Shown: positions 1-5,768, numbered from the stretch's first letter. The stretch is DNA of 7,185 nucleotides from an uncultured Clostridia bacterium (GCA_937898155.1 CALEJO010000012.1:1-7185); one strand, 5' to 3'. The notes: a model not told the origin generated them from the letters alone. Numbers and translations are program-made.

Positions 1-27
1 AATCCCCTGCACGCCTTTTTTGCAGAA

Positions 28-60
28 CAAATACCGCAGACCTATCGTCTGCGGTATTTG
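28..60 (-). terminator. Hairpin immediately 3' of the tRNA-Arg gene, probable terminator
   Basis: A perfect 13-bp inverted repeat (28-40 and 48-60) encloses a 7-nt loop. Read on the minus strand it starts inside the CCA end of the tRNA and is followed by a short, imperfect U-rich tail (TTTGTTCT), so it most likely ends tRNA transcription. The tail is weaker than in a classic intrinsic terminator, which lowers confidence. The remaining bases 1-27 hold nothing I can assign. Confidence 0.6.
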
Positions 61-134
61 GCGCGCCTGGGGGGATTCGAACCCTCGACCTACCGGTTCG
101 TAGCCGGGCACTCTATCCACTGAGCTACAAGCGC
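59..134 (-). tRNA. tRNA-Arg(ACG), CCA encoded
   Basis: The minus strand folds into a complete cloverleaf. The acceptor stem pairs 134-128 with 69-63, followed by a G discriminator (62) and a genomically encoded CCA (61-59). The D-stem is GCTC/GAGT, the anticodon loop is CTACGAA (103-97) with anticodon ACG at 101-99, and the T-loop is TTCGAAT (81-75). ACG in bacteria is normally deaminated to ICG by TadA and reads CGU, CGC and CGA; CGC codons are frequent in the neighbouring genes. Two positions do not pair: C27-U43 at the top of the anticodon stem and A50-C64 in the T-stem. The gene has its own promoter and diverges from the operon that starts at 308. Confidence 0.95.
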
Positions 135-153
135 ATTTTTTGGGTGCTTTGTT

Positions 154-182
154 ATTCTATCACATCATTTTTTGAAAGTCAA
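154..182 (-). promoter_or_regulatory. Promoter of tRNA-Arg
   Basis: On the minus strand a TTGACT -35 box (182-177) is followed by a 17-nt spacer and a TAGAAT -10 box (159-154), preceded by TGA as in extended -10 promoters. The predicted start lies near 147, about a dozen bases before the mature tRNA 5' end at 134, leaving a short leader for RNase P to remove. Confidence 0.8.
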
Positions 183-191
183 CACCTTTTT

Positions 192-229
192 CGCAAAAAA
201 CCGAACTTTTCACGAAAATCTTTTTTGCG
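192..229. repeat. AT-rich inverted repeat between the two divergent promoters
   Basis: A 9-bp perfect inverted repeat (192-200 CGCAAAAAA and 221-229 TTTTTTGCG) flanks a smaller palindrome, TTTT-CACG-AAAA (207-218). It lies upstream of both the tRNA promoter and the operon promoter, with no gene end nearby that would need a terminator. It could be an operator, a curved or UP-like element, or simply a product of poly-A/T composition. Confidence 0.35.
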
Positions 230-247
230 GAAATCCGTATTTTTCTC

Positions 248-276
248 TTGTAAATTGATTTTATCTTTGATATAAT
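248..276 (+). promoter_or_regulatory. Promoter of the MBL-SGNH-RCC1 operon
   Basis: TTGTAA (248-253) is followed by a 17-nt spacer and a perfect TATAAT (271-276) with TGA directly before it, so this is an extended -10 sigma-A-type promoter. The start would be near 283, giving a leader of about 25 nt. The ribosome binding site AGAGGT (295-300) sits 7 nt before the ATG at 308. No other convincing promoter is seen before the two downstream genes. Confidence 0.85.
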
Positions 277-307
277 AAAAAAAGAATATGAAAAAGAGGT
301 ATCCCTA

Positions 308-1309
308 ATGGCATTGTGGCAAACACATCATTCTTCCCATCATTCTTCCCATCACTCTTCCCATCGGCGGTCAAAGAGAAAGCGCTTCTCCAAAAAAATT
401 TTAACAATTCTTCTGATTTTGGCTCTCGCGGTCATTTCCTATTTCACGGAGCCGTGGCAGTATTTGGGCGGCGGTGAACTGCAAAGCCAAACCAACGCGG
501 CAATCACCGATCTGCAAGTGCATTATCTCGATGTCGGTCAGGCGGATTCCATTCTCATTCAGGTTCCCGTGAACGGCAAAACGAAAAACATTCTCATCGA
601 CGCCGGCTCCTCCGAAACCTCCAAGGACGCCGATCTCGAATCCCTTTTGATCCATTACGGCGTCGAGGAACTTGAATATTTCATCATCACGCATCCGCAT
701 ACCGATCACGACGGCTCCGCCGATATGGTGATCAAAAAATTCAAGATCAATAACGTCATTCTTCCCGAATGTCTGCCCGGGCTTTCCAATACGACATGGC
801 TCCGTTTGCTCGAAAAAATGGACGAAAAGGGGCTGACGTATATTCCCGCCAAGGTAGGAGATACTTACAAAGTAGGCGATGCCTCGTTCAAAATTCTCGG
901 ACCGGTGGATGTGTCCGCTCTCGTCAAATCGTCGAATGATTTTAATAATTACAGCGTCGTTCTGCGTCTAACTTACGGTTCCACCCACTTTATGTTCACG
1001 GGCGACGCGGAGCGTGAAAGTGAAGCGCAGATTCTCCAAGCATTCTCTAAAGGTGAACTTGCCTGCGACGTGCTGAAAGCCGGACATCACGGCTCCCGCA
1101 CCTCGTCGAGCGCCGCGTTTCTGAAAGCCGTCAACCCTTCGATCGCGATCATCTCCTGCGGCAAGGATAACGACTACGGTCATCCGCATGAAGAAACGAT
1201 CACGAACATGAAAAACATGAACATTACGATGCTCCGCACCGATAAGATCGGCACGATCACGATCTGCTCCGATAAAACGAGGGTCTATCAACTGACAAAC
1301 GATCAGTAA
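308..1309 (+). CDS. Membrane-anchored MBL-fold hydrolase, ComEC C-terminal-domain type
   Basis: This 333-aa protein belongs to the metallo-beta-lactamase fold group that is annotated as ComEC/Rec2-like when it occurs without the channel domain. Residues 1-30 are polar and basic, with three HHSS repeats (7-18) then an Arg/Lys cluster (20-30). A single hydrophobic segment (about 31-46) follows. The basic side should stay inside, placing the catalytic domain (about 66-333) outside the membrane. Visible MBL signatures are DVGQADS (75-81), IDAG (97-100), the metal motif HPHTDH (129-134), FTGDAE (230-235), GHHGS (259-263) and YGHPH (290-294). In ComEC this domain is proposed to degrade the non-transforming DNA strand; whether this standalone version cuts nucleic acid, phosphodiesters or another substrate cannot be told. 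First gene of the operon: its stop codon overlaps the ribosome binding site of the next gene. The fold is clear; the substrate is unknown. Confidence 0.93.
   Translation: MALWQTHHSSHHSSHHSSHRRSKRKRFSKKILTILLILALAVISYFTEPWQYLGGGELQSQTNAAITDLQVHYLDVGQADSILIQVPVNGKTKNILIDAGSSETSKDADLESLLIHYGVEELEYFIITHPHTDHDGSADMVIKKFKINNVILPECLPGLSNTTWLRLLEKMDEKGLTYIPAKVGDTYKVGDASFKILGPVDVSALVKSSNDFNNYSVVLRLTYGSTHFMFTGDAERESEAQILQAFSKGELACDVLKAGHHGSRTSSSAAFLKAVNPSIAIISCGKDNDYGHPHEETITNMKNMNITMLRTDKIGTITICSDKTRVYQLTNDQ
326..361 (+). repeat. Three 12-bp tandem repeats encoding HHSS units
   Basis: The unit CATCATTCTTCC occurs at 326-337 and 338-349, and with one change at 350-361. A partial fourth copy (CATC) begins at 362. 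Because the unit is 12 bp, copy-number changes would stay in frame and only lengthen or shorten the His/Ser tract at residues 7-18. Confidence 0.9.
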
Positions 1310-1313
1310 GGAG
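1307..1313 (+). promoter_or_regulatory. Ribosome binding site that fixes a TTG start
   Basis: TAAGGAG overlaps the stop codon of the upstream MBL gene and lies 9 nt before TTG at 1323. The next in-frame Met (residue 19) falls inside the signal peptide hydrophobic core, so TTG is the only sensible start. The overlap suggests translational coupling. Confidence 0.8.
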
Positions 1314-1322
1314 CGAACTTTT

Positions 1323-2006
1323 TTGTCCCAAATCAAACGGCAATTTGCCATTTTGTTTTCTCTCATTCTTCTGCTGATGGCGGTGTTTCCGCCGTCAGTT
1401 CACGCGGCGGACCCGCTCGACCGCGTTTGGTTTTTCGGCGATTCCACAACCGCGCATCTCGCGTGCCGCGGCGGCATCCCCGAACATCGCGTCTGGTCCG
1501 GCGTCGGCAATACCGTCTTATTTGAAACCGTCAACCGCACGCGGTGCGTTTTCCTTGAAGAGGAGAACGAATCCGTGACGCTCGCGGAAGCGGTCGCCCG
1601 CGTCAAGCCGCCGATCCTCGTCATCACGCTCGGCGTATCCGGCGGGGCGGGACTGCTCGGGCGCGAGCGATTCACCGCGATCTACCGCGAAATGCTCGAT
1701 TCCGTGCGGGCGGCGTCCCCCGAGACCGCGTTGCTTGTGCAGTCGATCCTGCCGCTTTCCGACCGCTCGGTCGCGCATTATACGCGGCTGACGAAGGAAG
1801 CCGTCATCGAAGCGAACGGTTGGATCCGCGCCTTGTGCGAGGAGCTTGATATCCCGTATATCGACACGCACGCGCGGCTCGTCGGCGAAAACGGATATCT
1901 GCCGAAGATTTACCAAAACGATGAATATATGCATTTGACCCAAGCGGCGTATGCCGTGGTGCTTGACAGCATCCGGCAAACGATCGCCGCGCAAAATCTA
2001 TTTTGA
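1323..2006 (+). CDS. Exported SGNH/GDSL-type hydrolase
   Basis: This 227-aa protein has a typical Gram-positive signal peptide: basic start (residues 1-6), hydrophobic core (8-22) and a likely cleavage after VHA (28). The mature domain begins with the block I motif WFFGDST (36-42), whose Ser41 is the expected nucleophile. A beta-strand followed by LGVSGG fits block III, although the usual GxND asparagine is not evident. Block V near the C-terminus is DEYMHLT (200-206), with His204 as the likely catalytic His and Glu201 or Asp200 in the acidic position, instead of the common DxxH. SGNH enzymes remove acyl or acetyl groups from lipids, sugars or cell-wall polymers. Export and size favour an envelope or polysaccharide esterase, but the substrate is inference. 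Second gene of the operon, 13 nt after the MBL gene. The start is TTG. Confidence 0.85.
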   Translation: MSQIKRQFAILFSLILLLMAVFPPSVHAADPLDRVWFFGDSTTAHLACRGGIPEHRVWSGVGNTVLFETVNRTRCVFLEEENESVTLAEAVARVKPPILVITLGVSGGAGLLGRERFTAIYREMLDSVRAASPETALLVQSILPLSDRSVAHYTRLTKEAVIEANGWIRALCEELDIPYIDTHARLVGENGYLPKIYQNDEYMHLTQAAYAVVLDSIRQTIAAQNLF

Positions 2007-2021
2007 ATCGCCATATGGCGC

Positions 2022-2026
2022 GGAGG
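2022..2026 (+). promoter_or_regulatory. Ribosome binding site that fixes the RCC1 gene start
   Basis: GGAGG lies 6 nt before ATG at 2033. An earlier in-frame TTG at 2003 overlaps the stop codon of the SGNH gene but has no ribosome binding site and would add ten polar residues ahead of the membrane segment, so 2033 is preferred. Confidence 0.8.
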
Positions 2027-2032
2027 TGTTTT

Positions 2033-3454
2033 ATGTCCGGCACGATCAAGTTTCTTTCCGTCCTCGTCGGAGTTTTGGGCGCGGCCGCCTGTTCTCTGAT
2101 GGCATTTCTGACAGAAGCGACGCTGATCGCACAGATTGTGTGGTTGCTTCTTGCCATTGTATGTCTGATTCTGATCTTCCCGCTTTATCACGTCGGGACG
2201 ATCATCGAATCCCTGAACGCGCAGGATGAAAAGCTTCGTCTGCTCGCCGCGCGTCAGGCAAAAATCTCCAAATCGGAAAGCGTCGATCGGTTTTCTCCGC
2301 TCACGAAAACATCCGGAAACCGCGCGCCGACCGGTGCGCAGACTACGGGAAATATTGCCTCGATGTCGTTTCCGAACGCATCCGGCAAAACCGTTGCTTA
2401 TGCTCCGATCAAAAAAGACAAGCGTCCTTCGCAGACATTTGTCAACGCATCCGCTCCGCGTCCCGTGACGGCAGAGCGTGAATTCAACATTCTCGACGCG
2501 GAGACGGGAGAAGTCAACGTGATGCGTGCCGTCAACGACACGCCGCAGACATCCGCTCCCTCCGCGAACACCGGCTCGTTCGGCGTCGACCGCGTGCATA
2601 AAACCGTCACCCGTTTCGTTCCGATCGCCTCCGTGCAAACTGTGGCGGCGGGCGGACTTCATTCCGTCGCGGTGCGCCGTTCCGGCTATGTCACCGCCAC
2701 AGGTTATAACGCTTACGGGCAATGCGACGTCACCTCGTGGCGCGATATCGTTTCCGTCGTCGCGGGCAACCATCACACGATCGGTCTGCGCGCGAACGGT
2801 ACCTGCGTGGCGTGCGGCTATTCCGGCTACGGACAGTGCGACGTCGGCAGTTGGACGAGCATCTGCTCGATCGCCACGGGCGCAAGCCATACGGTCGGCC
2901 TGCGTGAGGACGGCACCTGCGTCGCCGTCGGCGACAATACATACGGACAATGCAACGTGTTTGACTGGACGGACATCATGGCGATCTCGGCGAACGCGAA
3001 TTATACCGTCGGCTTGCGCGCGGACGGCACACTCGTCGCGGTCGGTGCCAATACGGACGGTCAATGGAGCGCGATCCGCTGGGGCGGCATCATTTCCGTC
3101 GCCGCAGGCGGACTGCACACGATCGGTCTGCGCAACGACGGCACCTGCGTTTCCGTCGGCAATAACGCCAACGGACAATGCGAGGTCTCGCGCTGGTCGA
3201 AGATCCGTTCCGTCGCCGCCGGCAATTTCCATACGGTCGGTCTGCGCGAGGACGGCACTTGCATCGCCGTCGGGCACAATGGCTATGGGCAATGCAACGT
3301 CTCCGACTGGCACGACATCATCGCGATCGTCGCGGGGCGCAATCATACGCTGGCGCTGGATCGCGGCGGACGCGTCTGGGCTGCGGGCGATACGACTTAC
3401 GGGCAATGCTCCGTCAAGGATTTCATCGACATCAAAACCACCGGCGTTCAGTAA
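2033..3454 (+). CDS. Membrane-tethered seven-blade RCC1/BLIP-II-like beta-propeller protein
   Basis: This 473-aa protein has three parts. Two hydrophobic segments (about 7-26 and 31-51) with a very short loop should form a membrane hairpin, placing both ends in the cytoplasm. A charged, probably helical stretch (55-80) leads into a low-complexity Ser/Thr/Pro/Ala-rich linker to about 203. Residues 204-469 are exactly seven 38-residue repeats of the form VAAGxxHTVGLRxDGTCVAVGxNxYGQCxVxxWxDI, which is the RCC1 repeat in the compact form seen in BLIP-II, where seven blades also close one propeller. Blade 4 (318-355) lacks both Cys residues and has GQW instead of GQC; blades 1 and 7 lack the GTC Cys. 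The blades hold twelve Cys in total. Such propellers bind proteins; no enzyme activity is expected. Last gene of the operon, followed by a terminator. The partner is unknown, and the cytoplasmic placement is a topology inference. Confidence 0.9.
   Translation: MSGTIKFLSVLVGVLGAAACSLMAFLTEATLIAQIVWLLLAIVCLILIFPLYHVGTIIESLNAQDEKLRLLAARQAKISKSESVDRFSPLTKTSGNRAPTGAQTTGNIASMSFPNASGKTVAYAPIKKDKRPSQTFVNASAPRPVTAEREFNILDAETGEVNVMRAVNDTPQTSAPSANTGSFGVDRVHKTVTRFVPIASVQTVAAGGLHSVAVRRSGYVTATGYNAYGQCDVTSWRDIVSVVAGNHHTIGLRANGTCVACGYSGYGQCDVGSWTSICSIATGASHTVGLREDGTCVAVGDNTYGQCNVFDWTDIMAISANANYTVGLRADGTLVAVGANTDGQWSAIRWGGIISVAAGGLHTIGLRNDGTCVSVGNNANGQCEVSRWSKIRSVAAGNFHTVGLREDGTCIAVGHNGYGQCNVSDWHDIIAIVAGRNHTLALDRGGRVWAAGDTTYGQCSVKDFIDIKTTGVQ
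2642..3439 (+). repeat. Seven tandem 114-bp units encoding RCC1 blades
   Basis: Units start at 2642, 2756, 2870, 2984, 3098, 3212 and 3326. Each is exactly 114 bp with no insertion or deletion. DNA similarity is strongest around the GLR-x-DG-T-C and GQC codons, while the loops between them have drifted. This indicates duplication followed by selection on blade length. Confidence 0.95.
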
Positions 3455-3466
3455 AATCAAACATCA

Positions 3467-3495
3467 AAAAAGCACGGTCAGCGACCGTGCTTTTT
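3467..3495. terminator. Bidirectional intrinsic terminator between convergent operons
   Basis: A 13-bp perfect stem (3467-3479 and 3483-3495) has a 3-nt loop AGC and a GC-rich core, GCACGGTC. On the plus strand it ends in a T-run 13 nt after the RCC1 gene stop. On the minus strand the A-run at 3466-3471 gives the U-tract just after the acetyltransferase stop at 3497. It serves both operons. Confidence 0.93.
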
Positions 3496-3496
3496 C

Positions 3497-4144
3497 TTAT
3501 TCTTTTCCCAGCCATCCGCGAATCGCTTCTTTGACGCGCGTCAGATCGCCGCACGTCAGAATCGGGATCCACGCTTGAATCGTATCCGTATCCCGATCCC
3601 ACCAGCGAAGCTCCTCCAGCATGGCGATCAACTCATCATCAAAGCGCTTGCGAAGCACTCGCGCGGGATTGCCCGCGACAATCGTATAAGGCGGCACATC
3701 CGAACCGACCACACTGCCGAGCCCGATGATCGCGCCGTCACCGATATGCACCCCCGGCAAAATCGTCGCGTTTTGCCCGATCCAAACATCGTTTCCAATG
3801 ACGGTATCGCCTTTGAGCGGCAAATCGGAACGAGCCGACGGTGTCTGTTCCCATCCCTCCATAATATAAAACGGAAACGTCGTGGCGGCGTTCATTTGAT
3901 GATTCGCGCCGTTCATCACAAATTCCACACCGGCGGCGATTTGGCAGAACTTGCCGATCATCAACTTGTCTCCGAGAAAATCGTAATGATGCGTGACATG
4001 GCTCTCAAAATCCTTGTCTCCGGAATAGGTAAATTCTCCGATAAGAATGTTCGGATTCTTTACCGTCGGCTTCAAATAGCAAACCGTATCCGTCCCCGCC
4101 ACGGGAAAGATCGCGTTCGGGTCCGGCGTTTTTCCGTCTTTCAT
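3497..4144 (-). CDS. CatB/Vat-family hexapeptide O-acetyltransferase
   Basis: This 215-aa protein is the usual length of the xenobiotic acetyltransferase family, which includes CatB (chloramphenicol) and Vat (streptogramin A) enzymes. It uses acetyl-CoA in the cytoplasm. Seen motifs are NILIGEFTY (32-40), YDFLGDKLMIGKFC (54-67), NGANH (78-82), and hexapeptide repeats of the left-handed beta-helix around 113-150 (VIGNDVWIG, GVHIGDGAIIG), ending in VAGNPA (156-161). His82 falls exactly at the catalytic His position known from Vat(D). A longer reading frame extends upstream to 4282, but ATG at 4144 has AAGGAG (4158-4153) 8 nt before it and starts at the expected family N-terminus. It lies 13 nt after comM, whose stop codon overlaps that ribosome binding site, so the two are co-transcribed and perhaps coupled. 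Many chromosomal members are not resistance genes; the natural acceptor here is unknown. Confidence 0.92.
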   Translation of the reverse strand: MKDGKTPDPNAIFPVAGTDTVCYLKPTVKNPNILIGEFTYSGDKDFESHVTHHYDFLGDKLMIGKFCQIAAGVEFVMNGANHQMNAATTFPFYIMEGWEQTPSARSDLPLKGDTVIGNDVWIGQNATILPGVHIGDGAIIGLGSVVGSDVPPYTIVAGNPARVLRKRFDDELIAMLEELRWWDRDTDTIQAWIPILTCGDLTRVKEAIRGWLGKE

Positions 4145-4152
4145 CGTATTCT

Positions 4153-4158
4153 CTCCTT
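4153..4158 (-). promoter_or_regulatory. Ribosome binding site of the acetyltransferase, overlapping the comM stop
   Basis: AAGGAG on the minus strand ends 8 nt before ATG at 4144, and its first base is the first base read past the comM coding codons, within the TAA stop (4160-4158). It decides the start against a longer upstream reading frame that would overlap comM. Confidence 0.8.
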
Positions 4159-5705
4159 TACGGATTCCAGTAGTTGCGATCGAGCGAGCGGAACTGGATC
4201 GCCTCGGCGATATGTGCCGCCCGAATCTCCTCGCTTCCCGCAAGATCGGCGATCGTGCGGGCAACGCGCAAAATGCGGTCATAGCCGCGCGCGGACAGTC
4301 CGAGCCGATCGAACGCCTTTTTCAAAAGCCCTGCCGCCGCGTCGTCCGTTTTGCAGTAGCGGCGAATCTGCGCCGGAGTCAGCGACGCGTTGCAGTAAAG
4401 CTTGTCCTCTCCCGCATAGCGCGCTTGCGCGAACGCGCGGGCGCGATTGACGCGTTCCCGAATGTCCGCCGACGTTTCCTGTGCCGGCTGATGATCCGAG
4501 ACCTCCTCATACGAAAGCGACGGCATTTCCACCTGAATGTCGATCCGGTCGAGCAGCGGTCCGCTGACGCGCGAAAGATATTTGCGAATGTCCGTCGGCG
4601 TGCAGGTGCACGGCTTCGTCGGATGCCCGTAATAGCCGCATTTGCACGGATTCATCGCGCAGACAAGCATGAATTGCGCAGGGAACGTCATCTTGCCGCT
4701 GACGCGCGTGATCGTCACCTTGCCGTCTTCGAGCGGCTGACGAAGCACCTCCATCGACTGCGAAGAAAACTCCGGCAACTCGTCGAGAAACAGCACGCCG
4801 TGATGTGCGAGTGAAATTTCGCCCGGCGTCGGGACCTTGCCTCCGCCCGCGAGCCCCGCGGCGCTCATCGTGTGGTGCGGCGCGCGGAACGGGCGCTCCG
4901 TCATCAGCGAACTGTCGCTCGGGAGCGTGCCCGACACGGAGTGAATTTTCGTCGTTTCGATTGATTCATCAAAGGTCATTTCGGGCAAAATAGTAGGGAT
5001 GCGTTTGGCGAGCATACTCTTTCCCGTGCCGGGCGGCCCGATCAAAAGCACGTTGTGCCCACCTGCCGCCGCGATTTCGAGCGCGCGTTTCGCGCGTTCC
5101 TGTCCTTTCACGTCGGCGAAATCCAGTCCGGCATATATTTTGTTTTTCGTCAATATACTGGTATCAAACACGACGGGCGCGACCGGCTCCCTGCCGCACA
5201 GATGCGCGATCAGATCGCGCACGGTCCGCACGGGATAGACCTCGATGCCCGAGACGATCGCCGCCTCCTGCGCGTTCTCCGCGGCGAGAAAGACGCGCGT
5301 CTTTCCGCTCTCCTTCGCCGCCATCGCCATCGGGAGCGCTCCGTGCACGCGGCGCACCTCGCCGGAAAGCGCCAACTCGCCGATCAGACAGACGTCTTCC
5401 AGCGAAATCTCCTCGGGAATACTGCCCGCACAGCGCAAAACGGAGATCAGAATCGCGAGATCGTAAGCCGATCCCTCTTTTTTGGTGTCGGCGGGTGCCA
5501 GATTCACGGTGATCTCCGCGTCGGGGAAGAAGTAGCCGCTATTCATGATCGCCGCCTTGATCCGCTCTTTGGATTCCTTGATCGCCGCGTCGGGCAAGCC
5601 GACGATATTGAACGAAGGAAGCCGGTCGGCGGCGTTGCATTCGACCGTGACGAGATACCCGTCCACGCCGAGCACGCCTGCCGCATATACTCTCGATAAC
5701 ATCAT
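4158..5705 (-). CDS. comM: YifB/ComM-family Mg-chelatase-like AAA+ ATPase
   Basis: This 515-aa protein is the usual length for the family. Domain order is a Lon-protease-like N-terminal fold (about 1-175, with SFNIVGLPD at 31-39 and NLAPADTKKEG at 68-78), then a Mg-chelatase-type AAA+ core, then a C-terminal helical domain. Walker A is GPPGTGKS (223-230) and Walker B is VLFLDE (304-309). Other conserved marks are RPFRAPHHT (271-279), a four-Cys cluster NPCKCGYYGHPTKPCTC (352-368) and DRIDI (386-390). In Haemophilus and Vibrio, ComM is a hexameric helicase that promotes branch migration during natural transformation; the role in Gram-positive bacteria is less clear. Two adjacent ATGs (5705 and 5702) share the AAAGGG ribosome binding site (5716-5711); the second has the more usual 8-nt spacing. 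First gene of a minus-strand operon with the acetyltransferase. Confidence 0.96.
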   Translation of the reverse strand: MMLSRVYAAGVLGVDGYLVTVECNAADRLPSFNIVGLPDAAIKESKERIKAAIMNSGYFFPDAEITVNLAPADTKKEGSAYDLAILISVLRCAGSIPEEISLEDVCLIGELALSGEVRRVHGALPMAMAAKESGKTRVFLAAENAQEAAIVSGIEVYPVRTVRDLIAHLCGREPVAPVVFDTSILTKNKIYAGLDFADVKGQERAKRALEIAAAGGHNVLLIGPPGTGKSMLAKRIPTILPEMTFDESIETTKIHSVSGTLPSDSSLMTERPFRAPHHTMSAAGLAGGGKVPTPGEISLAHHGVLFLDELPEFSSQSMEVLRQPLEDGKVTITRVSGKMTFPAQFMLVCAMNPCKCGYYGHPTKPCTCTPTDIRKYLSRVSGPLLDRIDIQVEMPSLSYEEVSDHQPAQETSADIRERVNRARAFAQARYAGEDKLYCNASLTPAQIRRYCKTDDAAAGLLKKAFDRLGLSARGYDRILRVARTIADLAGSEEIRAAHIAEAIQFRSLDRNYWNP

Positions 5706-5739
5706 ATCATCCCTTTCGCCGCATCGCTATTTCATTTTT

Positions 5740-5768
5740 ATTATACAATGCTTTTTCACAAAAAGCAA
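5740..5768 (-). promoter_or_regulatory. Promoter of comM with a palindrome in its spacer
   Basis: On the minus strand, TTGCTT (5768-5763) is followed by a 17-nt spacer and a perfect TATAAT (5745-5740). The start would be near 5733, about 28 nt before the ATG. An 8-bp perfect inverted repeat with a 3-nt centre (5749-5756 and 5760-5767) fills most of the spacer and overlaps the -35 box, so it could be an operator. Confidence 0.75.
5749..5767. repeat. 8-bp inverted repeat in the comM-clpC divergent region
   Basis: TGCTTTTT-CAC-AAAAAGCA is a perfect palindrome with a 3-nt centre. It is too AT-rich and too close to both gene starts to be a clear terminator. It matches neither the CIRCE element nor the CtsR direct repeat that often control clp genes. 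I saw no strong sigma-A promoter for clpC in 5706-5818; TACAAT (5744-5749) is a possible -10 but lacks a good -35. Confidence 0.5.

Noticed and set aside
2003..2032. TTG start at 2003 for the RCC1 gene
   Set aside because: No ribosome binding site precedes it, and it overlaps the SGNH stop codon. ATG at 2033 has GGAGG at a good distance and begins just before the membrane segment.
2078..2098. Possible lipoprotein box (GAAAC-type Cys) in the RCC1 protein N-terminus
   Set aside because: The residue at -3 is Ala rather than Leu, and the hydrophobic segment continues past the Cys into a second membrane helix, which fits a hairpin anchor better.
2642..3439. The 114-bp periodic region as a CRISPR-like or non-coding satellite array
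   Set aside because: The period is a multiple of three, conservation follows codon positions, and the translation is a clear RCC1 repeat.
1910..3460. A long minus-strand open frame (over 500 codons) opposite the SGNH and RCC1 genes
   Set aside because: It lies antisense to two well-supported genes, its apparent repeats are the complement of the RCC1 units, and it has no ribosome binding site or recognisable domain. High GC at third positions keeps the antisense frame open.
4145..4282. Upstream extension of the acetyltransferase frame to 4282
   Set aside because: It would overlap comM by over 120 bp, adds an Arg-rich stretch unlike the family, and lacks a ribosome binding site, whereas ATG at 4144 has an ideal one.
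3575..4450. A 291-codon plus-strand open frame opposite the acetyltransferase and the end of comM
   Set aside because: It is an antisense shadow: both minus-strand genes have conserved motifs, proper starts and ribosome binding sites, and this frame has none.
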